Source: an uncultured Bartonella sp.
GTDB lineage: Bacteria; Pseudomonadota; Alphaproteobacteria; Rhizobiales; Rhizobiaceae
Assembly (NCBI GenBank): GCA_945285915.1
Contig: CALYQL010000007.1
Coordinates: 1-64,000, forward strand
Reading direction: 5' to 3'
DNA length: 64,000 nt
Positions 6,825 to 16,896 of the stretch are shown here, one piece after another. The position numbers and the translations under genes are program-made. Below the pieces are notes generated by a model, which was given only the letters and a program-made list of their open reading frames with translations, did no database searches and was not told the DNA's origin. Position 1 is the stretch's first letter. The number at the start of each line of letters is the position of its first letter.

Positions 6825-9329
6825 GTGACAGTAGTACCCGAAAATACAGCAATTCTGTCTGATAATGCGATATGTCTTTCTGCCCATTTCGATAATAAGG
6901 AAGAGGCGATAAGAACTGCTGCAGGTCTTTTGGTTAAGGCAGGTGCGATTGAACCCCAGTATGTTGAAAGCATGCTTGAAAGAGAAAAAGTGGCAAACAC
7001 TTGGCTTGGATCAGGTGTGGCAATTCCTCATGGTATGGTTGAGGATCGCAACCTTGTAAAGCATGATGCTGTATCAGTTGTTCAAATACCAGATGGGGTT
7101 GAATGGCAAAATGGCGAGAAGGCAACTCTTATCTTCGCTATTGCGGCCAATTCAGATGGCCATATTGAAATTTTGAAAAAACTTACGCGGCTTCTGTCTG
7201 ACCCGAAAAGGCTACACGAACTTACCCATACAACTGATAAAAATGCTATTCTTTCAGCACTTTTGGCAAAGCAGGATAGTGGTGAGAAAAAACAGGCGAA
7301 TGACCTTTCGGTAAAAACGGAATGGGTGTTGGATTATCCTTCTGGTTTGCACGCCCGTCCTGCTTCTATTTGGGTGGATTTTGCCAAAAAAAGCAGTGCT
7401 CCTATTCAAGTACGTAATGGCACGCAAGCGACAGATATGAAAAGCTTGGCCGGGCTATTACAACTTGGAGCAAAATTGGGAGATACACTTGTTTTCTCAA
7501 CAGATGCGGAAAACGGTTCTGCCCTGCTTGATAAGGCTGTATTGGCCATTAGAAAAATTACTGCCAGTGAACGGGAATCTGCTGAAAAATCCCAAATGAA
7601 GCCTAAAAAAGTTCATGGATGGCAGCCTCCATCAGGTGCCAAGGGGCATGAGGCGATTTCCGCAAGCCCTGGGCTTTCTGTTGGTAATGTTTTTGTTCTT
7701 CAAACGGGTAATGTTGCTGTCGAGGACGTAAAACAAGATCTTACAGATGGTGCACGTCTTTTGGAAAACGCATTGTCGCGCACCAAACACAAGATGAAAG
7801 CGATTGTTGATGATGTGACGCGCCGTATTGGTGCATCTGATGCTGCGATTTTTTCGGCGCAAGCAAAACTTCTTGATGATGATAATCTTATTGCTTCAGC
7901 CTGCCGACTGATGGCCAAAGGTCATGGTGCGGCGTGGTCATGGCATGAAGCGGTTGATGAAGTGGCCAATCAATTAACGTCTATGGATAATCCGTTGCTT
8001 GCAGCGCGTGCTGTTGATTTGCGCGATGTTGGCGGCCGTGTATTGGCTGAAATTGATCCAGCTTATGCAAAAGGATCATTTGAGGGAATAACAGATGGAG
8101 CAATTATCGTTGCAGATGACCTAACACCGTCTGATACTGCCAATTTGGATCCTAACAAGGTTCGCGGCTTGGTAACGGCATCGGGTGGTCCAACTTCACA
8201 TACAGCCATTCTTGCGCGGACTTTGGGGATACCGGCTTTGGTTGCAGCAGGACCGCAAATTCTGGATATTCCATCAGGTAAAGATGTTATTCTCGATGGA
8301 TATAATGGCATTATCTATCTTGATGCGACACAAGACGATATTGCGGCGGCAGAAAAACAGATTGTGCAAATAGCCAAGGAACGCGACAAACAGGCTGCTG
8401 CACGTGCCTTGCCGGCAGAAACATCTGATGGTTATAAAATTGACATTGCAGCCAATATTAATCGTGCGGAACAGGTGGCATTTGCACAGGAACAGGGCGG
8501 TGAAGGTGTAGGCTTGATGCGGACAGAATTTCTGTTCCTTGAAAGCAATGAAACGCCTGATGAAGATAGCCAATATCAGATTTATCGCGATATGATAAAT
8601 GCGCTAAATGGCAAACCGCTGATTATCCGTGCCCTGGACATTGGTGGCGATAAACAGGTGGCGCATTTGCATTTGCCAACTGAAGATAATCCATTTTTAG
8701 GGGTACGTGGTGCGCGCCTTTTATTGCGCCGTAAAGATTTGCTAATACCGCAATTGCGCGCAATATATCGTGCCGCCAAAGATGGCGGCAATCCTTGGAT
8801 CATGTTTCCTATGATTATGTCGGTTTCTGAGGTAAAAGAGCTGAAAGCCATTGCCGAGGAAATACGCTCGGATCTTGATGCGCCAGTTTTGAAATTGGGT
8901 ATCATGATCGAGGTTCCGGCGGCGGCTATTATGGCGGATAAATTGGCACAATATGTGGATTTCTTCTCCATCGGTACCAATGACTTAACGCAATATACCA
9001 TGGCTGTTGACCGGCAAAACCCTGATTTGGCGGCAGAGGCTGATAGTCTTAATCCAGCTGTTTTGCGGATGGTGCAACAAACGGTCAAAGGTGCGTCGGT
9101 TCATAAAAAATGGGTTGGTGTTTGCGGTGGTATTGCGGGTGACCCATTTGGGGCAATGCTGCTGATGGGTTTGGGTGTCAATGAACTATCTATGACACCG
9201 CGCGATATTTCAGCTGTTAAAGCACGACTGCGGTCGCATAGTTTTGCCGATATGAAGGCGCTGGTAGAAAAAGCACTTCAATGTGAGACAGCAGCAGACG
9301 TTCGCGCATTGGACGGGGAAACGTTATGA
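6825..9329 (+). CDS. fruB: Fructose PTS multiphosphoryl transfer protein (EIIA-HPr-EI)
   Basis: I place the start at the GTG at 6825, five bases after AGGGAGGA, giving 834 residues; an upstream GTG in frame lacks such a site. Three PTS parts are fused. The first is EIIA-Fru with phospho-His about 69 in GVAIPHGM. The second is HPr with His about 176 in SGLHARPAS. The third is enzyme I with His about 459 in GGPTSHTAILARTLGIPA and the PEP-binding IGTNDLTQY region. The protein passes phosphate from PEP to FruA and needs no separate general PTS proteins. It is translationally coupled to fruK by an ATGA overlap. Confidence 0.95.
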   Translation: MTVVPENTAILSDNAICLSAHFDNKEEAIRTAAGLLVKAGAIEPQYVESMLEREKVANTWLGSGVAIPHGMVEDRNLVKHDAVSVVQIPDGVEWQNGEKATLIFAIAANSDGHIEILKKLTRLLSDPKRLHELTHTTDKNAILSALLAKQDSGEKKQANDLSVKTEWVLDYPSGLHARPASIWVDFAKKSSAPIQVRNGTQATDMKSLAGLLQLGAKLGDTLVFSTDAENGSALLDKAVLAIRKITASERESAEKSQMKPKKVHGWQPPSGAKGHEAISASPGLSVGNVFVLQTGNVAVEDVKQDLTDGARLLENALSRTKHKMKAIVDDVTRRIGASDAAIFSAQAKLLDDDNLIASACRLMAKGHGAAWSWHEAVDEVANQLTSMDNPLLAARAVDLRDVGGRVLAEIDPAYAKGSFEGITDGAIIVADDLTPSDTANLDPNKVRGLVTASGGPTSHTAILARTLGIPALVAAGPQILDIPSGKDVILDGYNGIIYLDATQDDIAAAEKQIVQIAKERDKQAAARALPAETSDGYKIDIAANINRAEQVAFAQEQGGEGVGLMRTEFLFLESNETPDEDSQYQIYRDMINALNGKPLIIRALDIGGDKQVAHLHLPTEDNPFLGVRGARLLLRRKDLLIPQLRAIYRAAKDGGNPWIMFPMIMSVSEVKELKAIAEEIRSDLDAPVLKLGIMIEVPAAAIMADKLAQYVDFFSIGTNDLTQYTMAVDRQNPDLAAEADSLNPAVLRMVQQTVKGASVHKKWVGVCGGIAGDPFGAMLLMGLGVNELSMTPRDISAVKARLRSHSFADMKALVEKALQCETAADVRALDGETL

Positions 9330-10258
9330 GAGTTGCAACGCTTACCGTAAATCCGGCAATAGATGAAACCCTTCATTTACAACGTTTGATCGTTGGGGAA
9401 GTGCATCGGGCTTCGTTAGTGCGGTTCAATGCAGGGGGCAAGGGTATTAATGTTGCTGCCTGTCTTGCAGACTTTGGCATAAGCACAACAGCTACTGGTT
9501 TTCTTGGGGCAGACAATATTGGTATTTTCCAAGAATTGTTTGATAAGCGTGGAATAGAAGACCGGTTCATTCGACGCCCAGGAACGACCCGCACCAATAT
9601 AAAAATTGTAGATGCGGTAGATACCACGGATATCAATCTGTCAGGTGATGCAGTCACGCCCCAACAATTGGAAGCGCTCAATCAAGTGCTTGACAGTTTT
9701 TCAGGCAAGGATTGGCTTGTTGTGTTGGCAGGTAGTTTGTTGCCGAAAGTTGATACAGCATATTATACAAATATTGTTTCCAAATTATCTCCGGAAACCA
9801 AGGTCATTGTTGATTGTAGTGGTGATGCTTTACAGGCGGTTTTAAAATCCGACACACTACCTTATGCAATCAAACCCAATATTGATGAACTTTCGCAATA
9901 TTGTGGGAAAACTTTAAGTGATCGCGGTGAAATTCTGGATATTGCGCGTTCCTTGATTAATCGTGGTTTAAAACTTGTGACGATTTCTATGGGCGCCAAT
10001 GGCGCTTTATTTGTCGATGCCAATCAAGCCATGCATGCGCAAATGCGCGCTGAAAAAGTTGAAAGCACGGTGGGGGCAGGTGACGCAATGGTTGCCGGTA
10101 TAGCTGCCGCACTTTGCGAAAATGCACCGTTGGAGCGAATAGCTCGATTAGGCACAGCTTTTGCCGTTGGTAAACTGGGACATGAAGGACCGACTTTACC
10201 GGATACAAAACAAATAGAGCATTTGGCTTCAGCTGTTGCATGTCAGTTGGTGTCTTAA
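9326..10258 (+). CDS. fruK: 1-phosphofructokinase
   Basis: A 310-residue PfkB-family sugar kinase that turns fructose 1-phosphate into fructose 1,6-bisphosphate with ATP. The N-terminal substrate motif is FNAGGKGINVAACL. The C-terminal GAGDAMVAGIA holds the catalytic Asp and anion hole. Its start overlaps the fruB stop by four bases, and fruA begins 26 bp after its stop. Length and the order fruB-fruK-fruA match the classical fructose operon. Confidence 0.95.
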   Translation: MRVATLTVNPAIDETLHLQRLIVGEVHRASLVRFNAGGKGINVAACLADFGISTTATGFLGADNIGIFQELFDKRGIEDRFIRRPGTTRTNIKIVDAVDTTDINLSGDAVTPQQLEALNQVLDSFSGKDWLVVLAGSLLPKVDTAYYTNIVSKLSPETKVIVDCSGDALQAVLKSDTLPYAIKPNIDELSQYCGKTLSDRGEILDIARSLINRGLKLVTISMGANGALFVDANQAMHAQMRAEKVESTVGAGDAMVAGIAAALCENAPLERIARLGTAFAVGKLGHEGPTLPDTKQIEHLASAVACQLVS

Positions 10259-10283
10259 TCCAGCATATTCGGACGAGGAGAGA

Positions 10284-12002
10284 ATGATGAATTTAATTGC
10301 CCTATTGGATAGCGAGGCTGGTGAAGTTCACACCTTGCTTGCGCGTGAAGTTCTTCAACAGGCAGCCGAAGCCGTTGGTACAACAATTACAATTGATATT
10401 ATTGAGCCAGATGCAAAAGCCAGATTGGCATTGGAACAAGATAAAAACACAACAGTATTGCTGGTCAGTAATAATGAAAATTGGCAATCTGATACGTATC
10501 AAAGATATCAGGGTAATCTTCAACGGATTACTTATGAAAATCTATTGGCCAATCCTGCGGCAATTTTTGACAATGTGCCGAAAAACAGTGATGCCCAAAA
10601 AGCGCCACTTGCGACAGACGGAAAGAAGCGCATTGTAGCGATAACGTCCTGTCCAACTGGTATTGCGCATACTTTTATGGCGGCTGAAGGTTTGGCAGAG
10701 GCGGCAAAGGAATTGGGTTACGACATTCGTGTTGAAACGCAAGGATCAGTTGGGGCTGGAACACCCTTGACCGCTCAAGAAATTGCCGAGGCGGATATTG
10801 TAATTATTGCTGCTGACCGTGAGGTTGATAGAACACGGTTTTCTGGCAAACGTGTTTTCACGAGTGGAACTAAGCCTGCCATTAATGACGGTGTTGCGCT
10901 TATCGGTAAAGCTCTAGAAAAAGCGGAAGTGCAACAAAATAATTCGCAAGAAGCAAACGCTGCCAGTGAAAGTACAGGATCTGCTGGTGGTGTTTACAAA
11001 CACTTGATGACAGGTGTTTCGTTTATGTTGCCGTTTGTTGTTGCCGGTGGATTGTTGATCGCCCTGTCTTTTGCAATAGGTGGCATTGGTGTGACAGATG
11101 CGCAGGGTACTTTTGCAAATACGTTATTTGTTATTGGTGCGAAAGGCGGATTTGCCCTGATGGTTCCTGCTTTGGCAGGCTTTATTGCCTATTCTATCGC
11201 TGATCGTCCGGGTATTGCGCCGGGTATGATTGGCGGGCTTATGGCACAAAATTTGAATGCAGGTTTTCTTGGTGGCATAGTGGCAGGTTTTATCGCTGGT
11301 TATGCTGTGAAACTGGCCATAAAATTCATTAAACTGCCAAAGAGTTTACAAGGTTTGATGCCAGTGCTCGTCTTGCCATTGGTTGCAACATTAATCACGG
11401 GCTTACTAATGTTTTATGCAATTGGTACGCCAGTTGCGTCCTTGCTTAACTTCCTGACCGAGTGGTTAAAGGGCTTGCAAGGCGCCAATGCCCTATTATT
11501 GGGCGCACTCATAGGCGGTATGATGGCCGTGGATATGGGTGGGCCTGTCAACAAGGCAGCCTATGCAACATCAGTTGCGTTAATTTCGTCGGGCATTTAC
11601 GGCCCTATTGCCGCCACGATGATTGCTGGAATGACGCCACCTATGGCATTGGGCTTGGCATGTTGGGTTTTCCCTAATCGCTTCACCACAGAAGAACGTA
11701 ATACAAAAGTGTCAACGTTTATTCTTGGCCTAGCTTTCATTAGTGAAGGGTCAATACCATTCGCAGCACGTGATCCATTCCGTGTTATTCCATCATTGGT
11801 TATTGGTTCGGCCGTTGCTGGAGCAATAGCAATGAGCATGGGAACAGGTTTAAGAGCACCGCATGGCGGCATCTTCCTTGCATTTATTCCGGGTGTGGTT
11901 ATCAATTATCTCGGTTACTTTGTTGCGCTGGTCGTTGGTACCATCGTAACAACACTTGCACTTGGAATTTTACGTAAGCCTATTCCAGCTGCGCAAGCTT
12001 AG
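10284..12002 (+). CDS. fruA: Fructose-specific PTS permease, EIIB'BC
   Basis: A 572-residue membrane permease when started at the ATG at 10284 behind GAGGAGAG; two ATGs stand in tandem and the upstream frame overlaps fruK. An N-terminal inactive EIIB' (about 1-100) is followed by EIIB with the phospho-Cys in ITSCPTGIAHTFMAAEGL and then EIIC. Features of EIIC are GVSFMLPFVVAGGLLIAL, MGGPVNKAA and ISEGSIPFAARDPFRVIPS. It imports fructose as fructose 1-phosphate using phosphate from FruB. It is the last gene of the operon, with a terminator about 60 bp on. Confidence 0.95.
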   Translation: MMNLIALLDSEAGEVHTLLAREVLQQAAEAVGTTITIDIIEPDAKARLALEQDKNTTVLLVSNNENWQSDTYQRYQGNLQRITYENLLANPAAIFDNVPKNSDAQKAPLATDGKKRIVAITSCPTGIAHTFMAAEGLAEAAKELGYDIRVETQGSVGAGTPLTAQEIAEADIVIIAADREVDRTRFSGKRVFTSGTKPAINDGVALIGKALEKAEVQQNNSQEANAASESTGSAGGVYKHLMTGVSFMLPFVVAGGLLIALSFAIGGIGVTDAQGTFANTLFVIGAKGGFALMVPALAGFIAYSIADRPGIAPGMIGGLMAQNLNAGFLGGIVAGFIAGYAVKLAIKFIKLPKSLQGLMPVLVLPLVATLITGLLMFYAIGTPVASLLNFLTEWLKGLQGANALLLGALIGGMMAVDMGGPVNKAAYATSVALISSGIYGPIAATMIAGMTPPMALGLACWVFPNRFTTEERNTKVSTFILGLAFISEGSIPFAARDPFRVIPSLVIGSAVAGAIAMSMGTGLRAPHGGIFLAFIPGVVINYLGYFVALVVGTIVTTLALGILRKPIPAAQA

Positions 12003-12459
12003 TTCTCTTGCGTAGCCTCATGTGTTGATTGGTAAATTACACGTGGTGAAATGCACAAATATCAAGTGTGGTATGATTATTCATACCGCACTTTTTTTGA
12101 CCAAATTTTTTAAGGGTATTTTTTTACTGCGCGTTTAATCACTGTGCTGATAGCTTTTTTGCAGTTATCGAGTGTGATGGTATCGACTGTGCGATATTGG
12201 GGCTGCCATGTTGGTTGTGCCAAGTTGGAGGTGTCAAGTTGGAGGTACCTATGTTAGGTGTGTTATAAATGGCGCCTGATTATTTTTATCAGGCAATGCG
12301 CACATTGATGAAATGCGACATTGATGACAGGTGTAATTTTTCAAGGGTTTTATAATTTTATTGGAAGCAAGACCAAACTTTTGTTGGATTGCTGCTTTGC
12401 CATATCAATCCGCGGGCATTTTCAAAAAACGCCCAAGGTGGAATTTAGCGCAGTGGATT
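12003..12459. other. Convergent intergenic region after fruA
   Basis: It contains the fru terminator, an imperfect repeat (CAAGTTGGAGGT at 12221 and 12235) and a small hairpin GCCTGAT/ATCAGGC at 12274-12294. Short open frames near 12321-12624 lie over the end of the receptor gene or lack family sequence. No gene is supported. Confidence 0.6.
12064..12098 (+). terminator. Rho-independent terminator of fruBKA
   Basis: An 11-bp stem with one G-U pair (GTGTGGTATGA / TCATACCGCAC), loop TTAT, is followed by seven Ts. Confidence 0.85.
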
Positions 12460-14655
12460 TTAGAAAGTATAACGTCCACTCAAGAAAAATGTTCTGCCAG
12501 CTTCTGGAAAACCACTATCCAACTCATAGTTTTCGTCAGTTATATTGCGGATACCTGCCGACAGACTGGCATTTTTATTAAATGCATATTCTGCAGAAAT
12601 ATTTCCCAGAACAAAACCATCTGATTTCTTGTACTGTTTTTGGAAAGCCCCTTGGTTATAACGTGATGAATTATATTCAATGCTTGGTACAATCGTGAGC
12701 TTTTCGGTTGGCAACCACTTTGCATAGATAAATGCTTTATGCTCTGGCCGGTTTGTTACTTTGATTTCATCATATGTGTTTGAATCAATGTTGCCATGCA
12801 TAAATGTGTAATTGCCGCCAATGCTCAGATTTTCCAGCGCTTGCCATTCAGAGGTTAATTCAATACCCTTATAATGTGCCTTGCCGACATTGCGGTTTTG
12901 CGCCAATTCTTTTCCATCATCATTGTAGATGCCGAGATAAACACCGTCGATCATGTCATTGATATCATTATAAAAAAGTGCGGCGCTCAATTTTAGATCG
13001 GCTGTTACCAAATCCGACCAGCCTAGCTCATAATTGGTTGCTCGTTCTGCCTTCAGTGAAGGATTGGGAACAGCAGCACCAAAGCGCGCAGAAAAGCGGT
13101 CTTTAAGGGTTGGAAAACGGGTGCGATCAGAAACACTTGCATGGATTTCTCCGGTTCCTGATATGTGGTTTATAACGGCAAATTGCCAATTGACCGCATC
13201 ATCATTGGTCAATTTATACTGATCGATATCGCGTGTTCCAGAAATAACGTAATCGGCGCGTTTCAGATCACGATAGTCATAACTGATACCGCCGATCACA
13301 TCAATTGTATCGGTTGCATGGAAAGTATTCTCCAATGCAGCAGACATAATGTTCTCATGATCTTCGGTTGTTGGTTGTGGAATTGCGTTTTTCATGTCTG
13401 GACGCTTGAAATTCCATTCCTGATGCTCATCACGGCGAAAATGCAAGGCACCTTTTAATGTGTTCATAGGAATGAGATCTGTGCCGGCCTCAATCGACCC
13501 ACCCCAACCTTTATCATGATAAGCGGATTCAAAGGATTTCGGCTTGAATTGCGAATTGAAATGATAGTCATCATAACTATCAATCGTATTATCGAATTCC
13601 GCATGATACAGTTTGGTGTTGATATAGGATTTTTCGCCAATTTCTGTATGGCTGGCAAATGAAATTGTTTCTACATCCCAATTTGGCCACTTCCAGTTGC
13701 GTTGAATATCGGATTGTTTGCCGCCAACAGAAAGTCCATCAACGGGCCTATCTACCGCATATAATAAGTTCTTTTTGCCTTCTTGTTTGGTATAATTGAT
13801 GGTGTATTCATCTGTTTCATTGGGGGTTAAACCTAATTTGAAATTACCACGCCAATCGCGAACATCAGAAAAATCACGCCTTCCGCCATCTTCAATAACG
13901 GCGCCCCCAACCGTTACCGGATCGTATTTCCGTGACATGAAAAAGCCATCGCTATTCTTATAAGCGCCACTGGCTTGCAGATAAAAGCCTTGCTGCTTTG
14001 TGCCAATATAACCGGATGTTATATAATCTGCTACGCGACCTCTATTGCCAAAATTAACGGTTGGTCGAATTTCGCCTTCCAGCTCTTTGGTTGGTTTGCG
14101 TGTTACCAGATTAACTTCACCCCCCATGCCGCCTGGGCCGTTCAGAACAGAAACATAACCTTTTTGAACCTGTATTTCAGCAAGATCTGGTGTGAGAAAA
14201 CGCCCCGTGTCCAAGCCATTGTCATAAGGCAAATAGACTTGAATACCATCAATCATCAATGGTGCCTGATCCATATCAAAGCCACGGATGTAATATTTCT
14301 GTTCGTTACGGGTTGTCCCGGTATTTTGTATTGTTACACCGGGTACAATTTTTAATGCATCATCAAGCGAATTCCGGTTATAAGTGCGGACATCTTCCGC
14401 AGTCACCGTGCTTTGAGATATCGTTTGTCCAGACGTTTGGCCCCATTGATCTTTTGTACTATAAACTGTGATTTTCCCTAATTCATAAACACCCTGCGCA
14501 TTGTTGCTGTCTTTTTTCGATGTTTTGTTCGAATTTTCCTTCTCTTTTGCATCCGATGCCACGTCCGAGGCGGTGGTTTGCGCAATCGAAGGGGTGACGA
14601 TACTTACACTTGAGAGAAGACCGAGCAAAAAGTATTTTGTGCAGTTTTTTATCAT
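12460..14655 (-). CDS. TonB-dependent siderophore receptor
   Basis: A complete receptor of 731 residues from the ATG at 14655, which is followed by a normal signal peptide (KNCTKYFLLGLLSSVSIV, cut near SIAQ). The longer frame to 14700 adds a segment that would disturb the signal. A charged Asn/Lys linker precedes a TonB box near ELGKITVYST. The plug domain shows KYYIRGFDMDQAPLMIDGIQ and VLNGPGGMGGEVNLVTRKP. The barrel ends in the C-terminal aromatic motif FFLSGRYTF. The gene is divergent from an iron-chelate ABC operon across 205 bp, so both probably serve one ferric-siderophore uptake route. The ligand is not known. Confidence 0.93.
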   Translation of the reverse strand: MIKNCTKYFLLGLLSSVSIVTPSIAQTTASDVASDAKEKENSNKTSKKDSNNAQGVYELGKITVYSTKDQWGQTSGQTISQSTVTAEDVRTYNRNSLDDALKIVPGVTIQNTGTTRNEQKYYIRGFDMDQAPLMIDGIQVYLPYDNGLDTGRFLTPDLAEIQVQKGYVSVLNGPGGMGGEVNLVTRKPTKELEGEIRPTVNFGNRGRVADYITSGYIGTKQQGFYLQASGAYKNSDGFFMSRKYDPVTVGGAVIEDGGRRDFSDVRDWRGNFKLGLTPNETDEYTINYTKQEGKKNLLYAVDRPVDGLSVGGKQSDIQRNWKWPNWDVETISFASHTEIGEKSYINTKLYHAEFDNTIDSYDDYHFNSQFKPKSFESAYHDKGWGGSIEAGTDLIPMNTLKGALHFRRDEHQEWNFKRPDMKNAIPQPTTEDHENIMSAALENTFHATDTIDVIGGISYDYRDLKRADYVISGTRDIDQYKLTNDDAVNWQFAVINHISGTGEIHASVSDRTRFPTLKDRFSARFGAAVPNPSLKAERATNYELGWSDLVTADLKLSAALFYNDINDMIDGVYLGIYNDDGKELAQNRNVGKAHYKGIELTSEWQALENLSIGGNYTFMHGNIDSNTYDEIKVTNRPEHKAFIYAKWLPTEKLTIVPSIEYNSSRYNQGAFQKQYKKSDGFVLGNISAEYAFNKNASLSAGIRNITDENYELDSGFPEAGRTFFLSGRYTF

Positions 14656-14743
14656 AAAGGTTCTTCCCGTATATAAAGACCAAACCGAACCGGCTAACAA
14701 TTTTGTCCGTTGATGAAGTGTCTGAGGTCTTTACTAAAATTAT

Positions 14744-14768
14744 CGTTATATATAATTAGTATATAACG
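14744..14768. promoter_or_regulatory. Inverted repeat between the TonB receptor and the iron ABC operon
   Basis: CGTTATATA and TATATAACG form a perfect 9-bp inverted repeat with a 7-bp spacer. It sits 89 bp from the receptor start and 93 bp from the ABC operon start. It does not resemble the Irr or RirA boxes I know, but it is well placed to control both directions. Confidence 0.5.
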
Positions 14769-14860
14769 TTTTTGTTACTTACGTTGGTCTAACCCATGTG
14801 TAAAGGCGTTATTTTGATAAAACTCACATATTTTATATGTACGATGAAACGGGGATTATA

Positions 14861-15898
14861 ATGACTTCACTATGGCGAATTCTGGTTTTATGGGCACTCA
14901 TTATGGTGCCAATATCAGCGCTATCCCGCTCTGTTGTTGATGAGACAAATACAACAATTGAAATCCCTGATCATATTGCAAGAGTGGCTGCGGCAGGGCC
15001 ACCAGCTTCTGTCTTTCTTTATAGTTTGACACCTGATCTTATGTTGGGATGGTCTAATGGCTGGAGCGAAAGAACCCTAAATGGTCTGGGCGATAAAGCC
15101 AGATCAATGAACGTTATTGGTTCAGTCGGGGGAAAAACAGGGACAGAAAGCAATATAGAGCGGCTGATAATGTATAAGCCGGATATTATCGTCGATATAG
15201 GAAACCATCTTAAAACAAATATTTCTATGGTGGAGCGTGTCCGTTATCGTACATCAATCCCTTTTATTCTTTATGATGGTAGTGTTTCGGCATTGCCTCA
15301 CGCTTATCGTGAAGTTGGTGAATTGTTGGGACGTAAGGAGGACGGTGAAATACGTGCCAAATGGATTGAGCAAAGGCTTAATAAAATTGAAAAAGTTTTA
15401 AGCGATATTCCTGACGCAGAGCGCCCGCGCATCTATTACGCACGTGGCGTTACCGGTCTGGAAAGTGGCTCGCGACTATCCATCCATGCAGAAACAATTG
15501 AAATGGCTGGTGGGCGTAATGTCGCCGGTGACGCCGGTGGAAACCGAGGCATTTTGCAATTATCCATGGATCAAGTTATGGCATTTGATCCGGATATTAT
15601 CGTTGCATCAGATGATCGTTTTCTTAAAACAATCAAAGATCAACCTATGTGGCAGAATTTGCGGGCTATTAAAAATGGTAAAATTCTGGTTGCCCCATCA
15701 GTACCATTTAGCTGGGTTGATTTACCACCGTCAGTCAACCGTGTCATTGGTGTTATCTGGTTGACAAATAAGCTTTATCCTTCGCGTTATCCTGTTGATA
15801 TAGAAACAGAAGTAAAAGAATTCTACTCATTATTCTATCATGTTGAACTGGATAAAACGCCAATAAATAGTTTGTTGCATCCATCGGATAACCTCTGA
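14861..15898 (+). CDS. Periplasmic iron-chelate binding protein of an ABC transporter
   Basis: This is a 345-residue FecB/FepB/BtuF-family protein. I place the start at the ATG at 14861 with GGGGA upstream, followed by a signal sequence (WRILVLWALIMVPISALS). Two lobes with the family feel are seen: IEIPDHIARVAAAGPPA and IERLIMYKPDIIVDIG in the first, QVMAFDPDIIVASDD and PMWQNLRAIKNGKILVAPS in the second. It would hand a ferric chelate or corrinoid to the permease. Its stop overlaps the permease start (TGATG). The divergent TonB receptor points to iron. Confidence 0.88.
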   Translation: MTSLWRILVLWALIMVPISALSRSVVDETNTTIEIPDHIARVAAAGPPASVFLYSLTPDLMLGWSNGWSERTLNGLGDKARSMNVIGSVGGKTGTESNIERLIMYKPDIIVDIGNHLKTNISMVERVRYRTSIPFILYDGSVSALPHAYREVGELLGRKEDGEIRAKWIEQRLNKIEKVLSDIPDAERPRIYYARGVTGLESGSRLSIHAETIEMAGGRNVAGDAGGNRGILQLSMDQVMAFDPDIIVASDDRFLKTIKDQPMWQNLRAIKNGKILVAPSVPFSWVDLPPSVNRVIGVIWLTNKLYPSRYPVDIETEVKEFYSLFYHVELDKTPINSLLHPSDNL

Positions 15899-16896
15899 TG
15901 AAAGGTAGTATTATTTATGCTGTCGGTGGCTTAATCGGTCTTGTCGTTGTTATATTGTTGAATCTTCGCATTGGAGCTTATCCAGTTTCATTCCACGAGC
16001 TGGGGCAATGGATTGCCTGGCGGGTCGGTAATGGCGCAGAACCAGACAAAAACATTGTTATCGTCATAGAAAATATTCGTGCACCACGCATTATTGCGGC
16101 ATTATTTATCGGGGCAGGGCTTTCATGCGCTGGTGCAGCCTATCAAAGTTTATTCAGAAACCCTTTGGTTTCACCAGATTTGCTTGCTGTGTCTTCTGGT
16201 GCAGCAGTTGGTGCCTCATTGTCCATTATTTTCTCGTTAAGTTTTTTTATGTTGCAATTGAGTGCTTTTATGGGCGGCATCATTGCTGTTTGTATTGTGC
16301 TTACTATTGCACGCTTTGCTCACCGCCGAGAGAAGATATTGGCACTTGTCTTGGGGGGTATTGTTGTTAGTGCGCTTTTGGGTTCAGGGGTCTCTTTAAT
16401 AAAAATACTTGCTGATCCTTATGAACAATTGCCCATGCTGACATTTTGGCTACTAGGTAGTTTAGCACGTATACAAAACTACGAGATTATTCCTCTGATA
16501 CCAGTTTGCATTATTTCAATCGGGATTATTATCGCTATGCGCTTTCGTATTGATACGATGACTGTTGGTGATGAAGAAGCACAAACGCTTGGTATCCACA
16601 CAGGGCAAATACGGTTGACGGTTATTGCGTTAGCAACCCTATTAACGTCGGTGGCTGTTTCAATAAGTGGCATTATCGGTTGGGTAGGATTGGTGGTTCC
16701 CCATATGACACGTATGATTGTTGGTCCTTCTTTTGGAAAAACAGGTTTTTTATCAGCTATTCTAGGCGGTCTATTTCTGCTGATAGTTGATACGGTAGCA
16801 CGGACAATAGCAAGTGTAGAAATTCCATTGGGTATATTAACTGCCCTTATTGGCGCACCAATTTTCATTTGGTTGATGGTGAAAGGCCGTGAATAA
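15898..16896 (+). CDS. FecCD-family ABC permease
   Basis: A 332-residue integral membrane protein with about ten hydrophobic helices. Family hallmarks are IRAPRIIAALFIGAGLSCAGAAYQSLFRNPLVSPDLLAVSSGA near the N-terminus and ISGIIGWVGLVVPHMTRMIVG for contact with the ATPase. It probably works as a homodimer in the inner membrane. It is fused by overlap to both neighbours: ATG at the end of the binding-protein gene and TAATGG into the ATPase. Confidence 0.93.
   Translation: MKGSIIYAVGGLIGLVVVILLNLRIGAYPVSFHELGQWIAWRVGNGAEPDKNIVIVIENIRAPRIIAALFIGAGLSCAGAAYQSLFRNPLVSPDLLAVSSGAAVGASLSIIFSLSFFMLQLSAFMGGIIAVCIVLTIARFAHRREKILALVLGGIVVSALLGSGVSLIKILADPYEQLPMLTFWLLGSLARIQNYEIIPLIPVCIISIGIIIAMRFRIDTMTVGDEEAQTLGIHTGQIRLTVIALATLLTSVAVSISGIIGWVGLVVPHMTRMIVGPSFGKTGFLSAILGGLFLLIVDTVARTIASVEIPLGILTALIGAPIFIWLMVKGRE

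Noticed and set aside
12321-12624. Two + strand frames downstream of the fru terminator
   Set aside because: They run into the 3' end of the siderophore receptor on the other strand and resemble nothing.
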